The notes under the pieces: generated by a model
What the model was told of the DNA's origin: nothing
Database searches by the model: none
What the model saw: only the letters and a program-made list of their open reading frames with translations
Made by a program: the position numbers and the translations under genes
In this document: piece by piece, positions 6,288 to 13,233 of the stretch
Layout: each line of letters begins with the position of its first letter
How positions within the stretch are numbered: position 1 is the stretch's first letter
NCBI GenBank assembly: GCA_050287605.1
Contig: JBNKCG010000092.1
Location: 1-14,513, forward strand
Length of the DNA: 14,513 nucleotides
Direction: 5' to 3'
Source of the DNA: QQUJ01 sp050287605
Lineage (GTDB): Bacteria; Pseudomonadota; Gammaproteobacteria; QQUJ01

Positions 6288-8513
6288 TCAGAAGGTCAAC
6301 GCCAATCCCGTGGTCCAGGTGCGTCCCGGATTGACCACGATGGAGAGGTCTTCTGCGTCGTAGGCGCCGTCCTCGTTGGTATCGCCATAGCCGCGCGCCG
6401 TGTTGTAGTAGGTCTCGTCGAACAGGTTGTCGATACGCGCGAAAAACGACCAGTTGTGATCACCGCGCTTGCGCTCGTAGTTGACCAGCAGGTTGACCAC
6501 GGTGCGGCCATCCACCCGTTCCTGGTTGATCTCGTCGGCGTAGTAGGACGAGCTGGAGTCGAGCTCCGTCGTCACCAACCAGTGCTCCGCGGCACGGTAG
6601 CGCACGGTGAGATTGAGATGATGCGCCGGTACGCGCGGCACCTCGTTGCCGGTGTTGTCATAGGCGGTCTCGCACGACACCACCGCGAAGGGCGGCCACG
6701 GGTTGGTTACCGGCGTGGCGCCCGGGGGACAACTGCCGGCCACGGGCGAGGTGGCGAGCACGAAGCTGTCGTAGCGCGTGTACTTCGAATCGAGATAGGT
6801 GTAGGCGAAATCCCACGACCAGCGATGGGCCGCGTCGCTACGCAATCCCAGCTCGATACCGCGACTGCGCACGTCGCCGACGTTCTCGAAGCGGGCACCG
6901 GAACTGGTGGTGTACTGCCCGGCGCTGGATTGGATGTAGTCGCTGCGGTCGATTTGAAACAGCGCCAGATCAAGATCGATAGGGGTACCGAACCAGTGGG
7001 TGCGGCTGCGCAGGCCCACTTCGGCGTTGAGCGTAGTCTCCACATCCAGGTCGGGGTTGGGATCGGTACGCATGGTGGGGAAATTGTTGCCGACGAAAAG
7101 CTGTTCGGCGGTCGGCGTACGAAATCCGGTGGAGAGATTGCCGTAAAGATCCAACTGTTCGCGCAGCGCGTAGTTGACGCCCAAGCGCCAAGAGGCGACG
7201 CCGAACTCGCGACCACCGTCGTTGGCGCTGTCGAGAGTGTCGCTGTAGTCGAGATCGATGCTGTCGTAGCGGCCGTTGAGGGTCACCACCCAGCGCTCGG
7301 CAGCACGCACCTTGAGTTCGCCGTACACGGCGGCCACCCGCTCATCCGTATGATTGTCCTCGGCCAGCGCGCCGGGGCTGCAGGCGGGATCCCACGCCAG
7401 CTCCGAGCAATCGAGATAGGTGTCGCGCACGATATAGCGGTTGTCGCGCAGATCCGCGGCCGCCAGCCAGGCTAACCGTTTACCCCCGGCACGGTATTCC
7501 GCCTTCACCCCCCGCTGGAGCTGCTCGTAGTCGTTGTCGAAGGTGTAGGCGCTGGGATCGGCATCCAACGGCTTGGTCAGAAAGGCCGTATCGTCCGTGA
7601 AGCGATAGGCGTTCAGCATGAGGTTGCCGGTATCACCCATATCCCGCGCGTAGGTGATGAAGAACTTGTTGAGATCGACCTGGTAGTGGTTGGAGTAGTC
7701 GTTGTAGTCGACCACGTTTTCACTCTGCGGATCCTGCTCCGCCGCGGTCACGCCGCGCACCGAACCGTGACTGTTCTTCATACGGTCGGCGCGTTCCATG
7801 CCCAACGTGATGTCGCTGTGATCATCGACGTAGTACTGCAACTTGCCGTTCAGGTAATCGGAACGCGAGGCGGAATCGTCGTAATAGCCGTCGGTCTCAC
7901 GGCGCGACACCTGGATGTGTCCGCTGCCCCACTCGCCGGCAAACCCGGCACGGGCCAGCGCCTTGTCATACCCGAAACTACCCCCTTCCGCCGCCAGGTG
8001 GACGTTGTCGTAGTTCGCACCGCGCTTGGTGGTGATGATCACCGCACCGGAGAGCGCATCGTCGCCGAACAGGTACGAGGCCCCGCCCTTGACCACCTTG
8101 ATGGACTCGATGTTGTCCAGATCGATGTTGACCCGCCCGGTGCGCTCGAACACCGGCACCCCGTCGATCACCACCGCCACGCCGGGGCGCTCGCCCATGT
8201 AGACCTGGTTTTCGATTCCGCGGATGTGGATCTTCAGCGAATCGCCGCTCTGCCACTCGGTGGTAACACCGGGTATGCCCTGCAGCACCTGCTGGACGTT
8301 CTCGATGTGCGACTGGTCCACGGTTTCGCCGCTGACGACGCCGATGTTGGAGGGTTCGTCGCGTTTGGCCTCGAAGCGGTCGTCGATGGTGGTGGACTCG
8401 ACGTAGATGGTCCCCAAGTCCTCGGCGTAACCAGCCGATGCACCCGCCAGCGTTCCCAGCGCCAAAGCCAGACCCGCCGCGACCAGCCGCCGCCCGGAGT
8501 CGTTCTCTGTCAT
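6288..8513 (-). CDS. TonB-dependent outer-membrane receptor
   Basis: A 741-residue receptor. The signal peptide (1-30, cleavage after GYA) is followed by a probable TonB box (GTIYVES, 34-40). The plug domain (about 52-165) has the familiar blocks VLQGIPGV, IHIRGI, VVIDGVPV and YLFGDDALSGAVIITTKRG-type sequence. The rest is a 22-strand-type barrel ending in the expected terminal phenylalanine (TGLALTF), preceded by NLFDETYY. Two predicted outer loops contain cysteine pairs (near DCSELAWDPAC and GSCPPG/VSCETAY), possibly disulfides. A loop before the last strand matches a calcium-binding EF-hand pattern (711-722). The start has a very strong ribosome site, GGGGAGG, four bases upstream. It heads the operon with a private ExbB-ExbD-TonB. 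General fold resembles BtuB/iron-complex receptors; the substrate is unknown. Confidence 0.95.
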   Translation of the reverse strand: MTENDSGRRLVAAGLALALGTLAGASAGYAEDLGTIYVESTTIDDRFEAKRDEPSNIGVVSGETVDQSHIENVQQVLQGIPGVTTEWQSGDSLKIHIRGIENQVYMGERPGVAVVIDGVPVFERTGRVNIDLDNIESIKVVKGGASYLFGDDALSGAVIITTKRGANYDNVHLAAEGGSFGYDKALARAGFAGEWGSGHIQVSRRETDGYYDDSASRSDYLNGKLQYYVDDHSDITLGMERADRMKNSHGSVRGVTAAEQDPQSENVVDYNDYSNHYQVDLNKFFITYARDMGDTGNLMLNAYRFTDDTAFLTKPLDADPSAYTFDNDYEQLQRGVKAEYRAGGKRLAWLAAADLRDNRYIVRDTYLDCSELAWDPACSPGALAEDNHTDERVAAVYGELKVRAAERWVVTLNGRYDSIDLDYSDTLDSANDGGREFGVASWRLGVNYALREQLDLYGNLSTGFRTPTAEQLFVGNNFPTMRTDPNPDLDVETTLNAEVGLRSRTHWFGTPIDLDLALFQIDRSDYIQSSAGQYTTSSGARFENVGDVRSRGIELGLRSDAAHRWSWDFAYTYLDSKYTRYDSFVLATSPVAGSCPPGATPVTNPWPPFAVVSCETAYDNTGNEVPRVPAHHLNLTVRYRAAEHWLVTTELDSSSSYYADEINQERVDGRTVVNLLVNYERKRGDHNWSFFARIDNLFDETYYNTARGYGDTNEDGAYDAEDLSIVVNPGRTWTTGLALTF

Positions 8514-8527
8514 GTTCCTCCCCGTAT

Positions 8528-8544
8528 GCCGCTCTTTCGGCGGC
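8528..8544 (-). promoter_or_regulatory. Small leader hairpin upstream of the receptor gene
   Basis: In the minus-strand leader, GCCGC (8544-8540) and GCGGC (8532-8528) can pair around a seven-base loop. The hairpin sits just 5' of the GGGGAGG ribosome site (8523-8517). The stem is only five base pairs, so it may be chance in G+C-rich DNA. Confidence 0.25.
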
Positions 8545-8604
8545 CTGTGGTTGCAGTCGGGAAGGAATGGTAGGCGGCGCTATCCCGTATAAAAATCGGG
8601 GGTT

Positions 8605-8629
8605 TGACGCACCGTGTGTGATATGACGC
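8605..8629. repeat. Direct repeat TGACGC upstream of the receptor operon
   Basis: TGACGC occurs at 8605-8610 and again at 8624-8629 in the same orientation, 19 bases apart, roughly two helical turns. It lies about 95-115 bases before the receptor start codon, a sensible place for a regulator site. I recognise no known operator (no Fur-like box). A possible -10-like TATACG lies nearby on the minus strand (8591-8586), without a good -35. Confidence 0.25.
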
Positions 8630-8754
8630 GGTTTGGTGGGTGGGTGGTGTGAGGCGTTTTCAGTTGGCGCGGCGAAGCCGCACGACAGATCGCACTGAGC
8701 GGGACACCGAAACGTCGTCCTCGACAGAACGCAATCGACCAATACCACAGACAT

Positions 8755-8782
8755 AAAAAAGCCCGGCAAAGCCGGGCTTTTT
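8755..8782. terminator. Bidirectional intrinsic terminator after the tRNA array
   Basis: A perfect GCCCGGC (8761-8767) / GCCGGGC (8771-8777) stem with a three-base loop is flanked by six A on the left and five T on the right. It therefore works in both directions. On the minus strand it lies about six bases beyond the tRNA-His CCA and would end the Pro-Arg-His transcript before the receptor operon. Confidence 0.92.
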
Positions 8783-8788
8783 CACGAA

Positions 8789-8865
8789 TGGGGTGAACGA
8801 TGGGAATCGAACCCACGACCGCCGGATCCACAATCCGGAGCTCTACCTATTGAGCTACGTTCACC
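8789..8865 (-). tRNA. tRNA-His (anticodon GTG)
   Basis: The minus strand gives a complete cloverleaf: acceptor GTGAACG/CGTTCAC with the histidine-specific extra G(-1) encoded at 8865 opposite C73, and an encoded CCA (8791-8789). The anticodon stem CCGGA/TCCGG encloses TTGTGGA, giving anticodon GTG. The T arm contains GGTTCGATTCC. It is the last tRNA of a three-gene array. Confidence 0.97.
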
Positions 8866-8891
8866 ATTGAAAACGGTTGCACGGGCAAAGC

Positions 8892-8968
8892 TGGCGCGCC
8901 CGGCAGGACTCGAACCTGCAACCCTCGGCTTAGAAGGCCGATGCTCTGTCCGGTTGAGCTACGGGCGC
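8892..8968 (-). tRNA. tRNA-Arg (anticodon TCT)
   Basis: A 77-nt minus-strand cloverleaf. Acceptor GCGCCCG pairs with CGGGCGC, followed by G73 and encoded CCA (8894-8892). The anticodon stem TCGGC/GCCGA holds the loop CTTCTAA with anticodon TCT, reading AGA/AGG arginine codons. The T arm contains GGTTCGAGTCC. It lies 26 bases upstream of tRNA-His in the same transcript. Confidence 0.97.
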
Positions 8969-9002
8969 ATCGATTGAATCGCACTGCCGTGCAGCGGGCT
9001 GT

Positions 9003-9079
9003 TGGTCGGGGTAGAGGGATTTGAACCCCCGACATCCAGCTCCCAAAGCTGGCGCGCTACCAGGCTGCGCTATACCCCG
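9003..9079 (-). tRNA. tRNA-Pro (anticodon TGG)
   Basis: A 77-nt minus-strand cloverleaf. Acceptor CGGGGTA pairs with TACCCCG, followed by A73 and encoded CCA (9005-9003). The anticodon stem CCAGC/GCTGG encloses TTTGGGA, giving anticodon TGG. The T arm contains GGTTCAAATCC. It is the first gene of the Pro-Arg-His array. Confidence 0.97.
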
Positions 9080-9102
9080 TGAAACACCTGTCGGACCGAC
9101 CG

Positions 9103-9108
9103 ATTCTA
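9103..9108 (-). promoter_or_regulatory. Probable -10 box of the tRNA-Pro-Arg-His array
   Basis: Minus-strand TAGAAT (five of six matches to TATAAT) lies 24 bases before the tRNA-Pro 5' end, a normal place for a tRNA promoter. The nearest -35-like TTGCGC is 21 bases further upstream, longer than usual spacing, so only the -10 is called. Confidence 0.4.
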
Positions 9109-9285
9109 CTCAGGCCGGAGCCGGCCGCCGCGCAAGATGGGCGATGATACGCAGCCCCCGCGGCACAGTCAATTGCGCGGCCGACCCGCCGCCGCGCGGC
9201 CCAAACAGTTTAACGCCTTGTTCCGCCAAACGGCAGCATGCGAAAATCCCGGGCTTTTCCCCACCCCGGTCCATGAGGAGAGCCT

Positions 9286-10140
9286 ATGACCGCCCAGCTC
9301 ATCGACGGCAAGGCCGTTTCCGCCGCCATCCGCCAGCAACTGAAACAGGAGATCGCACAGCGGGTGGCAGCCGGCCGGCGCGCGCCGGGCCTGGCGGTGA
9401 TCCTGGTGGGCAGCGATCCCGCCTCGCAGGTCTATGTGCGCAGCAAGCGACGCGGCTGCGAAGAGCTGGGCGTGGTCTCGTTCTCCGACGACCTACCCGC
9501 CGACACCACCCAGGAGGCATTGCTGGCGCGCATCGCCGAGCTCAACGCCGACCCCAACGTGGACGGCATCCTGGTGCAGCTCCCCCTCCCCGCCCACATC
9601 GACCCGGAAGCGGTAATCGAGGCCATCGATCCGGCCAAGGATGTCGACGGCTTCCACCCCTACAACATGGGACGGCTGGTGCAGCGCATCCCCAAGCTGC
9701 GCCCCTGCACCCCTTACGGCGTGATTCACCTGCTGCAGCGCACCGGCGTCGAACTCGCCGGCAAAGAGGCCGTGGTGGTCGGCGCCTCCAACATCGTCGG
9801 CCGTCCCATGACCCTGGAGCTGATGCTGGCCGGGTGCACCACCACCACCTGCCACAGCCGCACCCGCGATCTACCGGGCCATGTGGGCCGTGCCGAGATC
9901 CTGGTGGTGGGCGTCGGCAAACCCGAAATGGTGAAGGGGGCCTGGGTCCGTGAAGGCGCGGTGGTAATCGACGTGGGTATGAACCGCCTCGACGACGGGC
10001 GGCTGGTGGGGGACGTGGAGTTCGACGCCGCGCGCGAGCGCGCCTCCTGGATCACTCCCGTGCCGGGCGGTGTCGGCCCCATGACCATTGCGACGCTGTT
10101 GCAGAACACCCTGGAGGCGCAGAAGCTGCGCGAGGGTTAG
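9286..10140 (+). CDS. folD: Bifunctional methylenetetrahydrofolate dehydrogenase / methenyltetrahydrofolate cyclohydrolase
   Basis: A 284-residue cytosolic enzyme, the normal FolD length. It oxidises 5,10-methylene-THF to methenyl-THF with NADP and hydrolyses that to 10-formyl-THF, feeding purine and formyl-methionine synthesis. Seen are the catalytic Y50xxxK54 motif (YVRSK), DVDGFHPYNMGRL, PCTPYGVI, the nucleotide-binding VVVGASNIVGRPM (usually GRSNIVG), CHSRTRDL, GAVVIDVGMNR and the C-terminal TPVPGGVGPMTIATLLQNT. The start ATG has GAGGAGAG upstream. The last codons and stop overlap the left arm of a REPIN-like repeat. It converges with cysS and lies divergent from the tRNA array. Confidence 0.98.
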   Translation: MTAQLIDGKAVSAAIRQQLKQEIAQRVAAGRRAPGLAVILVGSDPASQVYVRSKRRGCEELGVVSFSDDLPADTTQEALLARIAELNADPNVDGILVQLPLPAHIDPEAVIEAIDPAKDVDGFHPYNMGRLVQRIPKLRPCTPYGVIHLLQRTGVELAGKEAVVVGASNIVGRPMTLELMLAGCTTTTCHSRTRDLPGHVGRAEILVVGVGKPEMVKGAWVREGAVVIDVGMNRLDDGRLVGDVEFDAARERASWITPVPGGVGPMTIATLLQNTLEAQKLREG

Positions 10141-10206
10141 CGCAGCGTAACCCGCCGCATACCGGCGCGATTCAGTTGATGTCGGGTTACGCTGCGCTAA
10201 CCCGAC
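10134..10206. repeat. REPIN-like pair of inverted palindromes between folD and cysS
   Basis: Two palindromic units face each other. The left unit is GGGTTA-GCGCAGCG-TAACCC (10134-10153); the right unit is GTCGGGTTA-CGCTGCGC-TAACCCGAC (10181-10206). Each folds on itself. The units are also inverted copies: 10137-10154 is an exact 18-base reverse complement of 10183-10200. The left unit reaches into the folD stop codon. Closely similar palindromes are dispersed in many gammaproteobacterial genomes (from memory). The structure could also end both convergent transcripts. Confidence 0.85.
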
Positions 10207-10212
10207 CTACAG

Positions 10213-11655
10213 TTACTCGCGGCGCCAGGTGGTTCCTTGGGGGCCGTCCTCCAGCACGATGCGCTGGGACGCGAGTTCGTCGCGAATGCGGTCCGCCTCC
10301 GCCCAGTTCTTGCCCTGACGGGCGGCGTTGCGTTTCTCAATCAGTTCTTCAATAGTTTTTGCTGAAAGGCCAACTTCAACAGTGGCAGGATACCCCGTAA
10401 TCCTTACTTCCGCAGGTTGCACCGTAATCACAACGGACCCAGGTGCAACTTTCAGCCAAGCATCGGCTTCGCTCTGAAGTATCCCAAGCACTCCTCCCAG
10501 TTCGACTAGCACGCCGGCAAGCCGCGCCGCATCATTCGGCGCCTCGTCGCGGCAGCGGTTGATCTCGCGCACCAGATCGAACAGCACGGACAACGCCTCC
10601 GGCGTATTGAAGTCGTCCTCCATGGCGGCAGCGAAGCGAGCGTGGAACTCGGTCTCGCCGCTGGACGCTTCCGCGTCAATTCCGCGTAACGCGGTGTAAA
10701 AACGGGTGAGCGCCGAGCGTGCCAGATCGAGCTGCTCCGTGGAGTAGTTGAGCGGGCTGCGATAGTGGCTGGTGAGGATGAAATAGCGAATCTCCTCGGC
10801 GCGGTACTGCTCCAGGATCTCGCGGATGGTGAAGAAGTTGCCCAGGGACTTGGACATCTTCTCCTCGTTGACGCGCACAAAGCCGTTGTGCATCCAGACG
10901 TTGACGTAGGGGTGGCCGGTGGCGCCTTCGGACTGGGCGATCTCGTTCTCGTGGTGCGGGAACTGCAGATCCTGGCCGCCGCCGTGAATATCGAAGTGAT
11001 CCCCCAGGGTCTCGGTGGACATGGCCGAGCACTCGATGTGCCAGCCGGGACGGCCGTCGCCCCAGGGTGAGGGCCAGCTGGGCTCGCCCGGTTTGGCCGC
11101 CTTCCACAACGCGAAGTCCAGGGGATCGGCCTTGGCTTCGTCCACCTCCACCCGCGCCCCGGCGCGCAGATCCTCCACCTGTTTGCCGGAGAGCTTGCCG
11201 TAGCCGGTGAAGCTGCTGACGTCGTAGTAGACATCGCCGTTATCCGCCGCGTAGGCGTGGCCCTTGGCGATCAGGCGCTCGATCATGGCGATGATGCCGG
11301 GCATGTGGCCGGTGGCGCGGGGTTCGAGATCGGGCGGCAGAATGCCCAGCGCGCCGGAGTCCTCGTGCAGGGCGGCAATGAAACGCTCGGTGAGCGCTGC
11401 GAACGGTTCGCCGTTCTCGGCCGCGCGGCGGATGATCTTGTCGTCGATGTCGGTGATATTGCGCACGTAGGTGACGTCGTAGCCAGCATGGCGCAGGTAA
11501 CGCACCACCACGTCGAACACCACCATGGCGCGGGCGTGACCCAGGTGGCAGAAGTCGTAAACCGTCATGCCGCAGACGTACATGCGCACCTTGCCCGGCT
11601 CGATGGGCTGGAAGGTCTCTTTGGTGCGGGTGAGGGTGTTGTAGATCTTCAGCAT
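10213..11655 (-). CDS. cysS: Cysteinyl-tRNA synthetase
   Basis: A 480-residue class I synthetase charging tRNA-Cys. The HIGH motif is HLGH (37-40), and KMSKS is exact (266-270). The four zinc ligands of the E. coli enzyme fall at identical positions: C28, C209, H234 and E238. GWHIECSAMS and HGGGQDLQFPHHENE are family signatures. The C-terminal tRNA-binding part is odd. Residues about 386-442 include an extra-looking stretch (LKVAPGSVVITVQPAEVRI) before the usual EKRNAARQGKNWAEADRIRDEL, in a patch of DNA with much lower G+C. The protein is about 20 residues longer than the 461-residue E. coli enzyme. The start is ATG 11655, giving the family MLKIYNTLT N-terminus, eight bases after the gltX stop. 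It follows gltX in one operon. Confidence 0.97.
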   Translation of the reverse strand: MLKIYNTLTRTKETFQPIEPGKVRMYVCGMTVYDFCHLGHARAMVVFDVVVRYLRHAGYDVTYVRNITDIDDKIIRRAAENGEPFAALTERFIAALHEDSGALGILPPDLEPRATGHMPGIIAMIERLIAKGHAYAADNGDVYYDVSSFTGYGKLSGKQVEDLRAGARVEVDEAKADPLDFALWKAAKPGEPSWPSPWGDGRPGWHIECSAMSTETLGDHFDIHGGGQDLQFPHHENEIAQSEGATGHPYVNVWMHNGFVRVNEEKMSKSLGNFFTIREILEQYRAEEIRYFILTSHYRSPLNYSTEQLDLARSALTRFYTALRGIDAEASSGETEFHARFAAAMEDDFNTPEALSVLFDLVREINRCRDEAPNDAARLAGVLVELGGVLGILQSEADAWLKVAPGSVVITVQPAEVRITGYPATVEVGLSAKTIEELIEKRNAARQGKNWAEADRIRDELASQRIVLEDGPQGTTWRRE

Positions 11656-11663
11656 GGCGTTTC

Positions 11664-13106
11664 TCATTCTTCGCACAGCGCCGCAGCGGCACGCAAGCGC
11701 AGGATCTTGACGGGCTCGGGCATCAGCTCCAGCAACCGGCCCAGCTCGGGCCCCCCCGCCTCGCCGGTGAGCGCCACCCGCAACGGGTGGAACAGCGCTT
11801 TGCCTTTGACGCCCAGTCGCTGTTTCAACGTGGTTCCGAGGCTGACCAGGTCGGCGTGGCCCTGGGCGACGGCTTCGGCGGCGGCGGCGAACAGGCCCGG
11901 CGTCGCCGCGCGCAACTCTGTGCGGGCGTCATCGGACAGCGGCGGCAGCTCGCCATAAACCACCTCTGACCAGTGGTGGACGTCGGCAATGAACAGGATG
12001 TTGGGGCGCACCATCTCCAGAAACACCGCACGGTCGTGGCGTGGTATCGGGTTGAGGTTGTCGCGTCCCAACCACTCCATCAACTCGGGGACCGCACTGC
12101 GATCCACCGCGACGCGCTGCCAGTGGCGCAGCTGGGTCTCGTCGAAACGCGCCGGCGCTTTTCCAAGGTGTTGCAGATTGAAACCGGCCACCAGTTCCTC
12201 CCAGGTAAAGCGCGCGTCGTCCTCGAAGTGATGGCCGAGACGCGCCAGGTAGGCGTTGATGGCGGCCGGCAGGTAGCCCTGCTCGCGCAGGTCCGCCAGA
12301 GAGAAGCTACCGTGGCGCTTGGAGAGCGGCGCAGCGTCCTCGCCGACGATCATGGAGATGTGCCCGTAGGCCGGGATGGGCAGCCCCAGGGCCTGCAGCA
12401 GCAGGATCTGGCGCGGGGTGTTGGTGAGATGGTCTTCGCCGCGCAGCACGTGGGTGACGCCCATCTCGGCATCGTCAACGGCATTACTGAAAAAGAACGC
12501 CGGGCTGCCCACGGCGCGGCGGATGATGAAATCGCCGATGTCGTCGGTGGCAAAGCGCTGCGGGCCGCGCACCAGGTCGTCGAAGCCGACCTCCTCACCG
12601 TCGGGAACCCGAAACCGCAGCGTCGCGGCCTCGCCCGCAGCGAGCCGCCGCGCCGCCTCGGCGGGGTCCAGTCGCGCGCAACGCCCCGAGTAGCGCGGCG
12701 GGCGTCCGGCGGCGAGCTGCGCTTTACGCTCCAGCTTGAGTTCGGTATCCGTGCAAAAGCAGGGGTAAACGCGCCCGGCCGCCTCCAAGTCCCGGAAATG
12801 GCTGGCATAAACGCCATCGCGCTGCGACTGACGGTAGGGGCCGTGGGGTTCGGCGGCCTCCGGGCCCTCCTGCCACGGCAATCCCAACCAGCGCAGATCT
12901 TCCATCAGCGCGCCGACGTAGGGTTCGTCGCTGCGCGCGTGGTCGGTATCCTCGATACGCAGCAGAAACACCCCGCTGCACTGTGCGGCGTACAAGGCGT
13001 TGAACAGAGCGGTACGCACGTTGCCCAGGTGCAGGTTGCCGGTGGGACTGGGCGCGAAGCGTGTTTTGACGGTGGGTTCACTGGGCTGGGTCTGCATCGC
13101 GCGCAT
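11664..13106 (-). CDS. gltX: Glutamyl-tRNA synthetase (possibly second/tRNA-Gln-type paralogue)
   Basis: A 480-residue class I synthetase. Motifs are FAPSPTGNLHLGNVRTALFN (HIGH variant HLGN, 26-29), FLLRIEDTD, YPCFCT with C116/C118, GDFIIRR, MGVTHVLRGEDHLTNTPRQ, and the KMSKS variant LSKRHGS (261-265). The short insert CFCT...YSGRC keeps three zinc-ligand-like cysteines. HLGN in place of the usual HVGG/HIGG-type signature, and PYVGALMEDLRWLG, recall the group of proteobacterial GluRS that includes GluRS2 enzymes. In Pseudomonas this locus position is occupied by glnS (from memory). The enzyme may therefore charge tRNA-Gln for GatCAB amidation, or be the only GluRS. Starts at ATG 13106 or 13097 are both possible; neither has a strong ribosome site. 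Confidence 0.93.
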   Translation of the reverse strand: MRAMQTQPSEPTVKTRFAPSPTGNLHLGNVRTALFNALYAAQCSGVFLLRIEDTDHARSDEPYVGALMEDLRWLGLPWQEGPEAAEPHGPYRQSQRDGVYASHFRDLEAAGRVYPCFCTDTELKLERKAQLAAGRPPRYSGRCARLDPAEAARRLAAGEAATLRFRVPDGEEVGFDDLVRGPQRFATDDIGDFIIRRAVGSPAFFFSNAVDDAEMGVTHVLRGEDHLTNTPRQILLLQALGLPIPAYGHISMIVGEDAAPLSKRHGSFSLADLREQGYLPAAINAYLARLGHHFEDDARFTWEELVAGFNLQHLGKAPARFDETQLRHWQRVAVDRSAVPELMEWLGRDNLNPIPRHDRAVFLEMVRPNILFIADVHHWSEVVYGELPPLSDDARTELRAATPGLFAAAAEAVAQGHADLVSLGTTLKQRLGVKGKALFHPLRVALTGEAGGPELGRLLELMPEPVKILRLRAAAALCEE

Positions 13107-13173
13107 ACTACCGGAAAGGCCCACCCGGACCAAACGCCGGCCTGCCCGTCGAGCCCCAAGGGACGACCACCGG

Positions 13174-13203
13174 TTCCGCCCAACGTGAGAAAACGTCTAT
13201 CAT
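13174..13203 (+). promoter_or_regulatory. Weak candidate promoter for the cyclophilin-lpxH operon
   Basis: A good -10, TATCAT (13198-13203, five of six matches), lies 31 bases before the cyclophilin ATG. The best -35 is the weak TTCCGC (13174-13179) with an 18-base spacer. The gltX promoter should lie in the same 127-base divergent gap, but I could not pick it out. Confidence 0.35.
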
Positions 13204-13233
13204 TTAGGCCTCGGCCGCCGTTCAACATCTACT

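Noticed and set aside
5895..7475. Long open frame on the plus strand opposite the receptor gene
   Set aside because: It is antisense to a clear TonB-dependent receptor, has no recognisable domain, and such open frames are expected in G+C-rich coding DNA.
8514..8754. Possible riboswitch (for example cobalamin type) in the receptor leader
   Set aside because: I searched by eye for a conserved B12-box-like core and found none; only small hairpins are present.
11656..11676. Upstream starts for cysS at 11667 and 11676
   Set aside because: They overlap gltX and add residues before the MLKIYNTLT terminus that CysRS proteins normally have.
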